From: Dictyoglomus thermophilum H-6-12
Lineage (GTDB): Bacteria; Dictyoglomota; Dictyoglomia; Dictyoglomales; Dictyoglomaceae
Assembly (NCBI RefSeq): GCF_000020965.1
Contig: NC_011297.1
Coordinates: 434,001 to 498,000 of the forward strand
Direction: 5' to 3'
Length of the DNA: 64,000 nucleotides
In this document: positions 25,016-33,695 of the stretch, in pieces
How positions within the stretch are numbered: position 1 is the first letter of the stretch
Layout: each line of letters starts with the position of its first letter
The notes under the pieces: generated by a model
Databases searched by the model: none
What the model was told of the DNA's origin: nothing
What the model saw: the letters and a program-made list of their open reading frames with translations, nothing else
Made by a program: the position numbers and the translations under genes

Positions 25016-25044
25016 AAGGGGCCCAGGTTGGGGCCCCTTTTTTA
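25016..25044 (+). terminator. Intrinsic terminator after the GGDEF gene
   Basis: Stem AAGGGGCCC (25016-25024) pairs perfectly with GGGCCCCTT (25031-25039) around a 6-base loop, followed by a T-run. It also abuts the end of the convergent GH12 gene. Confidence 0.92.
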
Positions 25045-25908
25045 TTTAAGCTCAATATCAAAATTTGAGAAAGTCCATCCAAATTTTGCCTCAGTAGTAT
25101 ATGGATCGCCAAATTCTGTTCCAATTTCCCAGACTGTCACATACATCTGATCAAATTTCTCTGGGGTTATTCTACTTGGATTGTTGGCTAAAATTGTTCT
25201 TAGGTGTTTCAAAAATTCATTTATTGGTATTTTTACCTGTCCTTGAAGAATATTTTCTTTTGATTTATAGGCCACGTAGTCCCAGCTCATAGGGGAAAGA
25301 TATACTTCCCAGATAATGTCTTTTTGAGTACCGTTTAGGATGATAGGTATTTTTACTTCTCCTACCTTTCGCCCTGCAGGAGAAAGTCTATTAGCATATA
25401 GCCATACCATCATTTCTATATCCCCTGAAGTAACGGTTTTCTGATAGGGTTCTTTTGTTATCCATGTTTCCATAGCAAAATTTATAGGAAGATTCTTCTC
25501 GTACCATATGTTGTATTTTAGATTGAAGAGAACGTCTGGAAATTCTGATACCTTTTTAGGAAGAGCCAATTTCTCAATGGAATTCCCATGGCCAGCCCAT
25601 GGTTTGTACCCATAGTAGACTTCAGGATATCCATGTACCCATGAATTTTTATCCTTAAGTACTATGTTTTTTATGTCGGCATAATATTCAACAGTATCTT
25701 CTTCTTTATAAAATGCCATCCATGTATTTCCTTCATAGTTTGCAATATTCCAAAAGTTGAGTTCTAAGGTGAGAGGAAGATTTTTAGTTATGACATCGCC
25801 TGAGGAAGGTGCTTTAAGTATAAATGCGTCTTTGTATTTTGGAGTTTGGCTAAAGGAGAGAGTAATAAGAAGAAGTATGAGGATAAGAGAAAGTAAAGAT
25901 TTTTTCAT
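25042..25908 (-). CDS. Secreted GH12 endo-beta-glucanase
   Basis: 288 residues with a signal peptide (about 1-20, TLSFS-Q). The single GH12 jelly-roll domain shows the nucleophile E165 in GDIEMMVWLYANRLSPAGR and the probable acid/base E265 in WEIGTEFGDPYT. The strand WEVYLSPMSWDYVAYKSKE is also typical of thermophilic (Thermotoga-type) GH12 enzymes. It should cut internal beta-1,4 bonds in cellulose, mixed glucan or xyloglucan outside the cytoplasm. It lies 79 bp after the GH26 gene in the same orientation. Together they suit glucomannan attack. Confidence 0.9.
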   Translation of the reverse strand: MKKSLLSLILILLLITLSFSQTPKYKDAFILKAPSSGDVITKNLPLTLELNFWNIANYEGNTWMAFYKEEDTVEYYADIKNIVLKDKNSWVHGYPEVYYGYKPWAGHGNSIEKLALPKKVSEFPDVLFNLKYNIWYEKNLPINFAMETWITKEPYQKTVTSGDIEMMVWLYANRLSPAGRKVGEVKIPIILNGTQKDIIWEVYLSPMSWDYVAYKSKENILQGQVKIPINEFLKHLRTILANNPSRITPEKFDQMYVTVWEIGTEFGDPYTTEAKFGWTFSNFDIELK

Positions 25909-25987
25909 AAATTTGCCTCCCCATAAATAATTTTTTACTGAAATTATTTTATTATGAAAAGAGAAGAAAAGTCAAATATGAGGGAAG

Positions 25988-27283
25988 TTATCTCATGCTA
26001 AAAAGTTTTCTTAATTTATTCAAAGTTATTACCTTTTCATGATTATAGACTTTTTTCAAGTGTTCTTTTGAATTGAAGCTTTCATTGAAGACGAAATCTC
26101 CAAACCAGGGCATAAACCAAAGGAAATAGGCTTCATATTCAAAAAGTAGATCAGGGTCAGGTATAGGTCCATTTTCTGTTAAAGCTACCAATTTTCTATA
26201 GTCAGTGAGTTTTAGCAATAGATCATAGGAGAATTTCATAGGACCATGATTTCCAGGAGGTACATAGTTATCGATGCCTGCTATATCATATAAGTCTTCT
26301 TCAATTTCCCAATCAGGGTGGGGAGCATTCCATATCCATATTAGGTTATTTAACTTAAATTTCTCAGTGAGAATCTCATAAAGAAGATGGTATAGTTTTT
26401 TATAATTTTCTGGACCTTTTGCACCCCACCAAAACCACCTTCCATCTGCTTCATGAAGAGGTCTCCATAGGATTGGAAGGTCAAGACCTCTAAATATGGA
26501 AAGTTTTTCTCCAATCATATAAATATCTCTTAAAAGGGCTTTGTTTTCCTCTGTACCTTCTATAAGGGCTTTTTCTAAATCAAAATCGGTGTTTATGGTA
26601 TAGAAAGTTTTGTCTTTTCCTCCTAAAGGAGCGTACCAGTGCCAGCAGAATGTTACGATACCACCAAAATCTCTTCCCCATTCTAATGCTTTTTCTATAG
26701 ATCCCTTATTCCCTTCAATTTCAATGATGGCATGGGGTGTCATTTCTTGAGTTTTTGTGGCTGGAGTATAACTTAATAGGTCAAATCCACGAAGGGCTGG
26801 TTTTTCTCCTGTGATATATTCTATATAGGCTATTTCTGGACCTGCTGATGTATTTGTATGTTGTCCTGCGATTATATAATTGGCATAGATTTTTTGAAAA
26901 AATTCTAGTATTCTTTTAGCATTATCCGAAAGGTTGTTCCTTATCTTAAAATTTTTAATTTTAGAATTTGATTGATCTTTCTCTTTAATTTCAAGAAAAT
27001 TTATTTTGAAATCCTCGTAGGGAAATGCAATTTGAAATGTATATTTTTCAGGTTTTAATTTTAATTCTCCCAGGTATGAATAATTCTTTCCCTCGTAAAA
27101 TTGTACCTCTCCATAAGCTAAATTGTTTATAAAAACATAGCTTTTTGAAAAATTTTCTATGGGTTCATAATTTAAGTAAAAGTCATAATATCCAAAACTT
27201 TCAATTTTGAATTCTGCTTCTAATATTCTTATCTCTCTTGAGTAGAGATCTATCTTTTTTTCTTCAAATTTTGATATTCTCAT
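25988..27283 (-). CDS. GH26 beta-mannanase with N-terminal binding-like domain
   Basis: 431 residues. A beta-rich N-terminal module covers about 1-105 (KIESFGYYDFYLNYEPI, then YTFQIAFPYEDFKINFLEI) and looks like a carbohydrate-binding domain. The GH26 barrel follows, with acid/base E278 in LWRPLHEADGRWFWWG and nucleophile E370 in VALTENGPIPDPD. The W-x-W and WNAPHPDW segments are typical of the family. It should hydrolyse beta-1,4-mannan or glucomannan. No signal peptide is evident: the protein begins MRISKFEEKK, unlike the adjacent secreted GH12, so it may act on imported oligosaccharides. Confidence 0.88.
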   Translation of the reverse strand: MRISKFEEKKIDLYSREIRILEAEFKIESFGYYDFYLNYEPIENFSKSYVFINNLAYGEVQFYEGKNYSYLGELKLKPEKYTFQIAFPYEDFKINFLEIKEKDQSNSKIKNFKIRNNLSDNAKRILEFFQKIYANYIIAGQHTNTSAGPEIAYIEYITGEKPALRGFDLLSYTPATKTQEMTPHAIIEIEGNKGSIEKALEWGRDFGGIVTFCWHWYAPLGGKDKTFYTINTDFDLEKALIEGTEENKALLRDIYMIGEKLSIFRGLDLPILWRPLHEADGRWFWWGAKGPENYKKLYHLLYEILTEKFKLNNLIWIWNAPHPDWEIEEDLYDIAGIDNYVPPGNHGPMKFSYDLLLKLTDYRKLVALTENGPIPDPDLLFEYEAYFLWFMPWFGDFVFNESFNSKEHLKKVYNHEKVITLNKLRKLFSMR

Positions 27284-27336
27284 AGTCTTTTATTTACTCC
27301 TTTTCTAAGGGTTTTTAAAAATTATACTCCAAGTTG

Positions 27337-27365
27337 TTGACATTTTAAATGCTATACTGTATTAT
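27337..27365 (+). promoter_or_regulatory. Sigma-70-type promoter of the GntR-ABC operon
   Basis: TTGACA at 27337-27342 and TATTAT at 27360-27365 with a 17-bp spacer. The -10 is covered by the palindrome at 27355-27380. Confidence 0.75.
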
Positions 27366-27380
27366 ATAACTAATACAGTA
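27355..27380. promoter_or_regulatory. Probable operator of the GntR/YtrA-type regulator
   Basis: Perfect 10-bp arms TACTGTATTA and TAATACAGTA flank a 6-bp centre. The site overlaps the -10 and lies 18 bp before the regulator's start, as expected for autorepression. Confidence 0.75.
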
Positions 27381-27398
27381 ATATGAAAGGTGGTGAGT

Positions 27399-27767
27399 AT
27401 GATAATAGAATTTGACGAGAAAGTTCCAATTTATCTTCAAATAATGGATTTTATAAAGAAGGAGATAGTAAAGGGAAATCTTAAAGGGGGTGATAAATTG
27501 CCATCGGTGAGGGAACTTGCAGAGATGTTGAAGGTAAATCCCAACACTGTTCAAAAAGCGTATCAGGAGCTTGAAAGGGAAGGGATAACTTACACTTTGA
27601 GAGGAACTGGTTCTTTTGTAACTGAGGACGAGAGGAAAATAGAAGCCCTCAAAAAACAAATGGCAATAAGTATTTTAGAGAAATTTTACAAAGATATGAA
27701 GGATATAGGTTTTAGTGATGATGATATTGTTAATTTACTTCAAAGTTATATAAAGGAGGGGAAGTAA
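27399..27767 (+). CDS. GntR-family regulator, YtrA subfamily
   Basis: 122 residues from ATG 27399, placed after AGGTGGTG. The winged-helix domain fills about 1-75 (VPIYLQIMDFIKKEIVKGNL, LPSVRELAEMLKVNPNTVQK, YTLRGTGSFV). Only a short helical tail of some 40 residues follows. This is the small YtrA-type GntR lacking a large ligand domain, and such genes typically head ABC transporter operons that they repress. The 26-bp palindrome on its promoter is the likely binding site. The stop codon is immediately followed by the ABC ATPase. Confidence 0.9.
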   Translation: MIIEFDEKVPIYLQIMDFIKKEIVKGNLKGGDKLPSVRELAEMLKVNPNTVQKAYQELEREGITYTLRGTGSFVTEDERKIEALKKQMAISILEKFYKDMKDIGFSDDDIVNLLQSYIKEGK

Positions 27768-28453
27768 TGGGAATTCTTGAGGTTTCAAATCTTTATAAGG
27801 ACTATGGCAAAAAACTTGCCCTGAAAAATATTAATCTTTCTTTTGATCTTGGACAGATAGTGGGACTTTATGGGCCTAATGGAAGTGGAAAGACTACATT
27901 TTTAAAGATTATTGCGGGGCTTTTGAGACCTTCAAAGGGGAAGGTAATATTAGATGGAAGAGAGATTGGGGTTTATACGAAAAGTATAGTTGCATATCTT
28001 CCTGATAGGAATATTCTTCCTCTATGGATGAAGGTAAGAGATGCTCGTAATTTTTATAAGGATTTTTTTGATTTTGATGAGGCAAGATTTAAAAGTCTTC
28101 TTGAGTTTTTTGAATTAAGAGAAGAGCTTAATTTGAGGGAACTTTCCAAGGGAGATTTGGAAAAGATACTCTTAAGCCTTACTCTTTCGAGGAAAGCTAA
28201 GGTATACCTTTTGGATGAGCCTTTAGGAGGTATGGATCCATCTACGAGAGACAAGGTAATTACAAGTATTTTAAGGAGTTACCATGAGGAGAGCTTAATG
28301 ATTATAGCTACGCATCTTATAGGTGAAATTGAGAATATTACTGAAAGAACTATTTTTATCCATAATGGAGAGCTTGTTCTCGATGATAATACGGAGAAAA
28401 TTAGGGAAGAAAAAGGTGTTTCGATAAACGAGTTATTTAAAAAAATGTTTTAA
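27767..28453 (+). CDS. ABC transporter ATP-binding protein (YtrB-like)
   Basis: 228 residues, one ABC domain: Walker A GPNGSGKTTF near 36-45, Walker B KVYLLDEPLGGMD near 144, D-loop and H-loop ATHLIGE. The signature is LRELSKGDLEKI, so LSKGD replaces the canonical LSGGQ, as is common in YtrB-type ATPases. The start abuts the regulator stop. It pairs with the membrane protein encoded next. Exported or sensed substrate is unknown; operons of this layout often respond to cell-wall antibiotics. Confidence 0.9.
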   Translation: MGILEVSNLYKDYGKKLALKNINLSFDLGQIVGLYGPNGSGKTTFLKIIAGLLRPSKGKVILDGREIGVYTKSIVAYLPDRNILPLWMKVRDARNFYKDFFDFDEARFKSLLEFFELREELNLRELSKGDLEKILLSLTLSRKAKVYLLDEPLGGMDPSTRDKVITSILRSYHEESLMIIATHLIGEIENITERTIFIHNGELVLDDNTEKIREEKGVSINELFKKMF

Positions 28454-28465
28454 GGGGGTATCAAA

Positions 28466-29248
28466 ATGATAGATAGATTGCTTAATCTTATGAAATATGA
28501 ATTTTTGGGAAAAAGAAAAACCTATTTGATTTTTTTACTAATATATCTGGGATTGGTATTTATAATATGGACTAGATTTCATAATAGGATTTCAGATAAA
28601 GATCTTGAGCTTCTTACTATTTACATATTTCTAACGTTTTTCTTTTCTGTAGGATTAGTTCTCATTTTTATTAAAAACCTTAGAGATATTAATTCAGAAG
28701 ATTTAGGTTATTTGAGCTTTAGTCTGCCAGTAACCTCATATGTTTTATTTTTAAAGAGGATTAAGATAGTTTTCTCTGAACTTGTGTATTTTTTACTAAT
28801 TGTTGTACTTACAGGGTACTTTATACTTCATAGCTATAACACATCCTTTTCTGTTGCTATTTCCTCCTATTTCTCTAAATATGGCACAATTTTATTAATT
28901 GATTTTTTATTTTCCTTTATTTTTATTTTTCTTATTGTTGCTCTAATTATTATTGCAAGAAATTTGGCTTATGAGAAGAGATTTCTCAGAAGGCTTATTT
29001 ATGTGGGATGTACTGGTTATTTGGTATTTGGTAATTATTTACATGACTTTTTAGCTAAATGTTTTCCTCAAAAATTACTTTCAATTCCTCCCTTTGAGTA
29101 CCAAATGACCTCTCAAGGATTACAAGAAGGATTTGATATTCCAAAAACAGATTATTATGTAGTTGGGGTTTTGTTAAAGATTCTCTTATTTATCTTAGTT
29201 ATTTATCTTTACAACTTACTTTTAGAGAAATATGCAGAGAGGAGGTAG
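28466..29248 (+). CDS. ABC-2-like membrane permease
   Basis: 260 residues, very hydrophobic, with about six membrane spans (about 18-36, 50-70, 100-122, 138-165, 180-198, 232-252). No soluble domain is present. Family assignment rests on hydropathy and position, since it follows the ATPase by 12 bp with an AAGGGGGT site and precedes the second ABC pair. It is likely the transmembrane half of the first transporter. Confidence 0.75.
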   Translation: MIDRLLNLMKYEFLGKRKTYLIFLLIYLGLVFIIWTRFHNRISDKDLELLTIYIFLTFFFSVGLVLIFIKNLRDINSEDLGYLSFSLPVTSYVLFLKRIKIVFSELVYFLLIVVLTGYFILHSYNTSFSVAISSYFSKYGTILLIDFLFSFIFIFLIVALIIIARNLAYEKRFLRRLIYVGCTGYLVFGNYLHDFLAKCFPQKLLSIPPFEYQMTSQGLQEGFDIPKTDYYVVGVLLKILLFILVIYLYNLLLEKYAERR

Positions 29249-29254
29249 GTTAAA

Positions 29255-29914
29255 GTGATAAAAGTAGAGAATCTTTACAAGTATTATCCTATGGGTAAGG
29301 AAAAATATCCTGCCCTAAAAAATATTAATCTTTCTATTAATAAAGGAGAGTTTGTAGCAATTATTGGACCTTCGGGATCAGGAAAATCTACTTTACTCAA
29401 TATTATTGGAGGACTTGATAAACCATCCGAGGGAAAAGTATATGTGGATGGGCAAGATATTTTTAAATTAAATGATGCAAGAATTTCAAAGTATAGAAAT
29501 GAAAAGATAGGTTTTGTCTTTCAGTTTTTCTATTTAGAGCCCACTTATACTGTATTAGAAAATGTCATGCTTCCTCTAATTTTTTCAAAAAGCAATAGTA
29601 GAGAATTAAAAGCAAAGGAAGCTATTGAAAAAGTTGGATTAACTCATAAGATAGGAAACAAGGGTAATGAACTTTCGGGTGGAGAAAGGCAAAGGGTTGC
29701 GATTGCAAGGGCTATAGTTAACAATCCTTCAATTTTACTCTGCGATGAACCTACAGGAAATTTAGATTCTAAAACAGGGATTTCTATAATGAACCTTCTT
29801 AAGGCTCTCAATAAAGAGGGAAAAACAATAGTGCTTGTTACCCATAATTTAGAATATTTGAGTTTTGTAGATAGAGTAATAAAGATAAAAGATGGGGAGT
29901 TGGAGGTGAATTAG
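29255..29914 (+). CDS. ABC ATPase, MacB/LolD type
   Basis: 219 residues from GTG 29255. Walker A GPSGSGKST, Q-loop FVFQFFYLEPTYTVLENV, signature NELSGGERQRVAIARAI and Walker B ILLCDEPTGNLD. The LTVLENV-like Q-loop segment and LSGGERQR are typical of ATPases that work with FtsX-like permeases (MacB, LolD). The adjacent FtsX-like permease is its partner. It may drive export or mechanotransmission rather than import. Confidence 0.92.
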   Translation: MIKVENLYKYYPMGKEKYPALKNINLSINKGEFVAIIGPSGSGKSTLLNIIGGLDKPSEGKVYVDGQDIFKLNDARISKYRNEKIGFVFQFFYLEPTYTVLENVMLPLIFSKSNSRELKAKEAIEKVGLTHKIGNKGNELSGGERQRVAIARAIVNNPSILLCDEPTGNLDSKTGISIMNLLKALNKEGKTIVLVTHNLEYLSFVDRVIKIKDGELEVN

Positions 29915-29916
29915 TC

Positions 29917-31206
29917 ATGAAGATCTTTGATTTTATAAAACTTTCCTTTAAGAATTTAAAGAAAAGAAGATTAAGAATGATCTTAAATATGCTTGCTATT
30001 GGTATTGGTACTACTTTAATTATGGTTATGTTAGGCTTTGGTTTTGGTACGCAGAATTATTTAATTGAGGAGATTAAAAAATATGATATGTTCAATGAGA
30101 TAAGTGTTGTTCCTTTTAAGAAGAGTGATAATGTTAAGATAGGAACTAGTACGGGAGAGATAACAGAAAAGAGAGAATTAAACAAGAAAATAACTAAGGA
30201 TGATGTGAGGGCCTTTAAGAATATAAAAGGGGTTTCTGCAGTAAGAGCTACAGTTGAAGTGGTTTTCAATGAAATTAGAATGAATGGTAAGAACCTTAAG
30301 TTTGTAACTGGGTTAGGATATGATAGGGATTTTGATCTTTGGTTTGATAATGGAAAGGACAAGAGAATAATTTTAGGTAGAGAAATTTCAGGGAAAGATT
30401 CCAAAGAGGTGCTAATAGGAGAAAAATTGTTTGAAATTATGAAAATTAAGAATTATAAAGAGCTATTAGATAAAGAGGTAGAATTAATTGTGGTAAATCC
30501 AAATATGCCAAATTTGCCTTTAAAGGAGAAGGTAAAAATTGTAGGTATCATAAATGGGAAATCTATATTTTCTGATGTTATAGTCATGCCTTTAGATCTT
30601 GCCATTAAATTTAAAGAGTATTATCTGGGGGATGAAAATTATTTTGAAAAATATGGATATGAGGCTGTTTATGTTAGAGCAGAGTCTTTTAGAGAGGTAA
30701 AGGATATAGCTAAGAAGATCAAAGATATGGGATTTACTGCAACTACTTTTCAGGAAGCCTTAGATGATTTGAATAAATATTTTAGAATTTTTCAGGGAAT
30801 ATTAGGGGGCTTTGGAGCAATAGTTTTATTTGTAGCAGGGCTTGGGGTTATGAATACAATGATAATGGCAGTTTATGAAAGAGTTAAATTTATAGGACTA
30901 TTAAGGGCATTGGGAGCCTCTCAAAAAGATGTGAGGAATTTATTCTTAGTAGAATCAGGGTGTCTTGGTTTCTTAGGAGGATTATTGGGGGTTTTCATAG
31001 GTTCTGGATTTAACTATCTACTAAATCTTTTCATAAATAAGGCTTTAATTAAAGATTCTTCTAAATTTGTAAGAATCTTCTCTGTTTCGCCCTCTCTAAT
31101 ATTAGGAGTGATACTTTTCTCTATAATTCTTTCTTGTATGGCTGGATTTTATCCTGCAAGAAGAGCCTCAAAACTTGATCCTGTAGAGGCTTTAAGATAT
31201 GAGTAA
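29917..31206 (+). CDS. FtsX/MacB-like ABC permease
   Basis: 429 residues. An N-terminal helix at about 22-45 precedes a periplasmic MacB core domain of about 240 residues. Three C-terminal helices follow at about 290-315, 340-365 and 390-415. The block FIGLLRALGASQKDVRNLFL and the final GFYPARRASKLDPVEALRYE are hallmark FtsX/MacB motifs. It forms a type VII ABC transporter with the ATPase just upstream. Two TA-rich repeats of TAAAATA follow the stop but no clear terminator is seen. Confidence 0.9.
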   Translation: MKIFDFIKLSFKNLKKRRLRMILNMLAIGIGTTLIMVMLGFGFGTQNYLIEEIKKYDMFNEISVVPFKKSDNVKIGTSTGEITEKRELNKKITKDDVRAFKNIKGVSAVRATVEVVFNEIRMNGKNLKFVTGLGYDRDFDLWFDNGKDKRIILGREISGKDSKEVLIGEKLFEIMKIKNYKELLDKEVELIVVNPNMPNLPLKEKVKIVGIINGKSIFSDVIVMPLDLAIKFKEYYLGDENYFEKYGYEAVYVRAESFREVKDIAKKIKDMGFTATTFQEALDDLNKYFRIFQGILGGFGAIVLFVAGLGVMNTMIMAVYERVKFIGLLRALGASQKDVRNLFLVESGCLGFLGGLLGVFIGSGFNYLLNLFINKALIKDSSKFVRIFSVSPSLILGVILFSIILSCMAGFYPARRASKLDPVEALRYE

Positions 31207-31254
31207 AATATAGTAAAATATGTTTACAATTTTAAAAAATTGGGGGATTTTAGA

Positions 31255-32265
31255 ATGAAAACAAAAGCGATAGTCTTTGCAGGACCTTTTCAAATTGAAA
31301 TAAAGGATTTTGAATTGAGGGAACTAAGAGAGGGGGAGGTTTTGGTCAAAACCATTTATACAGGAGTGAGTCCGGGTACAGAACTTAGAGTTCTCTCTGG
31401 AAAACAGGTAGGAGGAGAATTTCCCCTTATTCCAGGGTATGAAAATGTGGGTAAGATTGTTAAAGTGGGAAAGGGAGTTAAAGATTTAAAAGAAGGAATG
31501 ATTGTGTTTTCTTCGGGAACTCGCTTCACAGGTCCTTATAATAGGGTTTGGGGAGGACAGGTGGAGTATTCAATTGTTGGAGAGGAAGAGGTAATTATTG
31601 TGCCTGAGGATTTAGATCCTCTTTATGCTGTATTCACTAAAACTTGCGCTATTGCTTTGCATGGAGTAAAAAGAGCAAGGGTTTCTGGTAAAGATAAAGT
31701 AGCAATAGTAGGACAAGGACTTATTGGGCATTTAGCACTACAGATGTCAAAAATAAATGGAGCATATGTTATTGCTATTGATGTGGTAGAGGAAAGGCTT
31801 AAGAATTCTATATTGGCAGGAGCGGATTATGGGATAAATGCAAAGGAAAAGGATGTGTATGAAGAGGTTATGAAGATTACTAATGGTGGTGTGGATGTGG
31901 CTATTGATGTCACAGGAGTTGCGAGTACTGTGAATAACACGGCAAATCTTATAAGACCGAGACCTTATGTTTCAAAATCTTCTCAAGATCCTGATCCACC
32001 TGTTGGTAGGCTCCTCATTCTTGGTTCTTACACTGATCCGATTTGTTTTAACTATCATCCGACTCTTTTTGATCATGAGATTGATATTATAGTTTCTAGG
32101 GATTGTACTTACTTTGATTTATTAGAGGCTATAGACCTTATTCGGAATAAAAAAGTTAATTTTAATGCTATAGATTTTGAGACATTTGATTTTCAGAGTG
32201 CGGAGAAAGGATATCAAAAATTAATGAATAAAGAAATAACTAAGGCAATATTCAAGTGGGAATAG
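31255..32265 (+). CDS. Medium-chain dehydrogenase/reductase lacking zinc ligands
   Basis: 337 residues from ATG 31255; a TTG at 31240 in frame lies inside the ribosome-binding site region. The GroES-like N-terminus and Rossmann domain (VAIVGQGLIGHLALQMSK) are typical of MDR enzymes. Where zinc alcohol dehydrogenases have the catalytic Cys and a GHE motif, this protein has TGVSPGTE and GYENVG, and the structural zinc Cys loop is absent. It resembles the BchC-like zinc-free branch. The substrate, probably a sugar or polyol, is not known. It is monocistronic between two terminators or gaps. Confidence 0.82.
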   Translation: MKTKAIVFAGPFQIEIKDFELRELREGEVLVKTIYTGVSPGTELRVLSGKQVGGEFPLIPGYENVGKIVKVGKGVKDLKEGMIVFSSGTRFTGPYNRVWGGQVEYSIVGEEEVIIVPEDLDPLYAVFTKTCAIALHGVKRARVSGKDKVAIVGQGLIGHLALQMSKINGAYVIAIDVVEERLKNSILAGADYGINAKEKDVYEEVMKITNGGVDVAIDVTGVASTVNNTANLIRPRPYVSKSSQDPDPPVGRLLILGSYTDPICFNYHPTLFDHEIDIIVSRDCTYFDLLEAIDLIRNKKVNFNAIDFETFDFQSAEKGYQKLMNKEITKAIFKWE

Positions 32266-32280
32266 AGTATTTAATTAGAT

Positions 32281-32308
32281 GGGGAGAGAAATCTCTCCCC
32301 TTATTTTT
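32281..32308. terminator. Terminator between convergent dehydrogenase and lipoprotein genes
   Basis: GGGGAGAG (32281-32288) pairs with CTCTCCCC (32293-32300) around AAAT, followed by TTATTTTT. The run of A on the other side would also serve the - strand gene weakly. Confidence 0.8.
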
Positions 32309-33488
32309 ACTTATGAGAGTTTAAATTAAGCTTTATTTTTTGATCATAAACCGATTCTACAGAGGGTGGAATGTCAGGACTTACTTCTAAATTCATAATA
32401 TATTTTATGGATCTTACAAGCATTAATTTAAAAAGATCTTTATATGTAGTACTATAACCTTCAGGTATTGACATATTTCCATTTACGACATACCACTCTA
32501 ATGGGGATGTGGTAGCTAAAACTCTTCCCATATTGTATCTATATTCCACATAGGTTGGGTATTGGATGCTACCATCTCCAGTGGTTTCCTTCACATATAT
32601 CATAAGATTAGCTATATTTGTTGAATTAAGATTATCAAAACCACCATGGCTGGCATAGTTTCCATAAAGCTGAGTTGGGAAATTCTTAGTTATAGGGTGT
32701 TCAAAATATACGATGTCGTTGTAAGAGTCATAACTATCTCTCCAGGTTACTCCTCCAGGAAGGGTTGAGGTAAAGTTTCCAGATGCCCATCCCATATCAC
32801 AAGCTATCCAGAATATAGTTCCACCGTTGTATACAAAATTATCGAAAATAGTTTTATTAGTAGTATATATGTCATAGAAAGCCTGAGGCTGATCTCCCTC
32901 TACTATTATTAAATCTCCCATATTAAAGCTTAAATTGGGATTTTCTCCGGTTAAAGTTCTATACTCATATTGATTTTGTCCTGTTCCCTGAGTCATGCCA
33001 ATAGAGGATAGAATGTCTCCTATAACGGTTTCAGGTATACCTGCCTCATTCCAGGCAGATCCACTTTCTCTGAAAATTATTACGTGTTTTATTACCTTTG
33101 TTAAAATCATTGTTTCGGCAGTTTTTGTTTCATTTTCTCCTATGGTGAGGATTATATTTGCGGGCTGATAGTTTTTGTTAACATCTTGGGCTATAAGTAA
33201 ATATGTGCCCGAGGGGATGTTTTTAAATTCATAAAATCCATTGTTGCCAGTGATGACGTAGTAAGAATTTAGGTTTACAGGTGAGTCTTCACTTTCTGCA
33301 ATTAGTGTAACTTTGATGTTTGCACTTTGATTAATTGGTTTATCAAAGTAGTTTACTACCCCTTTTAAAGTACTATTTCCTAAGTCTACATTGACTTCTC
33401 CAGGATTTGTGGAAGTTGTTGGGGTACATCCAGAGAGGAAAATACCTAATACAATTAATATTAGGGAAAAAAGAATCAGTTTTTTCAT
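32307..33488 (-). CDS. Lipoprotein with carboxypeptidase-regulatory-like and amidotransferase-like domains
   Basis: 393 residues from ATG 33488 with a lipobox ending LSG-C at about 20, so the mature protein should be lipid-anchored. A CarboxypepD_reg-like beta domain at about 43-130 (LKGVVNYFDKPINQSANIKV and onward to ENETKTAETM) is followed by an alpha/beta module: HVIIFRESGSAW, DLIIVEGDQPQAFYDI, NGGTIFWIACDMGW, and IVYFEHPITKNFP. The second half resembles the amidotransferase-like module inside the M6 protease at about 13 kb. Catalytic function is not recognisable. The gene stands alone. Confidence 0.75.
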   Translation of the reverse strand: MKKLILFSLILIVLGIFLSGCTPTTSTNPGEVNVDLGNSTLKGVVNYFDKPINQSANIKVTLIAESEDSPVNLNSYYVITGNNGFYEFKNIPSGTYLLIAQDVNKNYQPANIILTIGENETKTAETMILTKVIKHVIIFRESGSAWNEAGIPETVIGDILSSIGMTQGTGQNQYEYRTLTGENPNLSFNMGDLIIVEGDQPQAFYDIYTTNKTIFDNFVYNGGTIFWIACDMGWASGNFTSTLPGGVTWRDSYDSYNDIVYFEHPITKNFPTQLYGNYASHGGFDNLNSTNIANLMIYVKETTGDGSIQYPTYVEYRYNMGRVLATTSPLEWYVVNGNMSIPEGYSTTYKDLFKLMLVRSIKYIMNLEVSPDIPPSVESVYDQKIKLNLNSHK

Positions 33489-33695
33489 GGGAACCTCCAA
33501 TTAATTTATTGAGTAAATAAAATCTAATTTAAGAGGGTTTTAATAATTAAACTTTAATAAATTAAATTTATTTGCTCTATTAAATATGATAACATTATTT
33601 TAAAATTTTTAAAAGTGTTAAATATTCTTTTTTTAAATTTTGTTTTACTTTAAGGTATAATCAATAAAAGACTTGAATTTCTAAGGGGTGATTCT

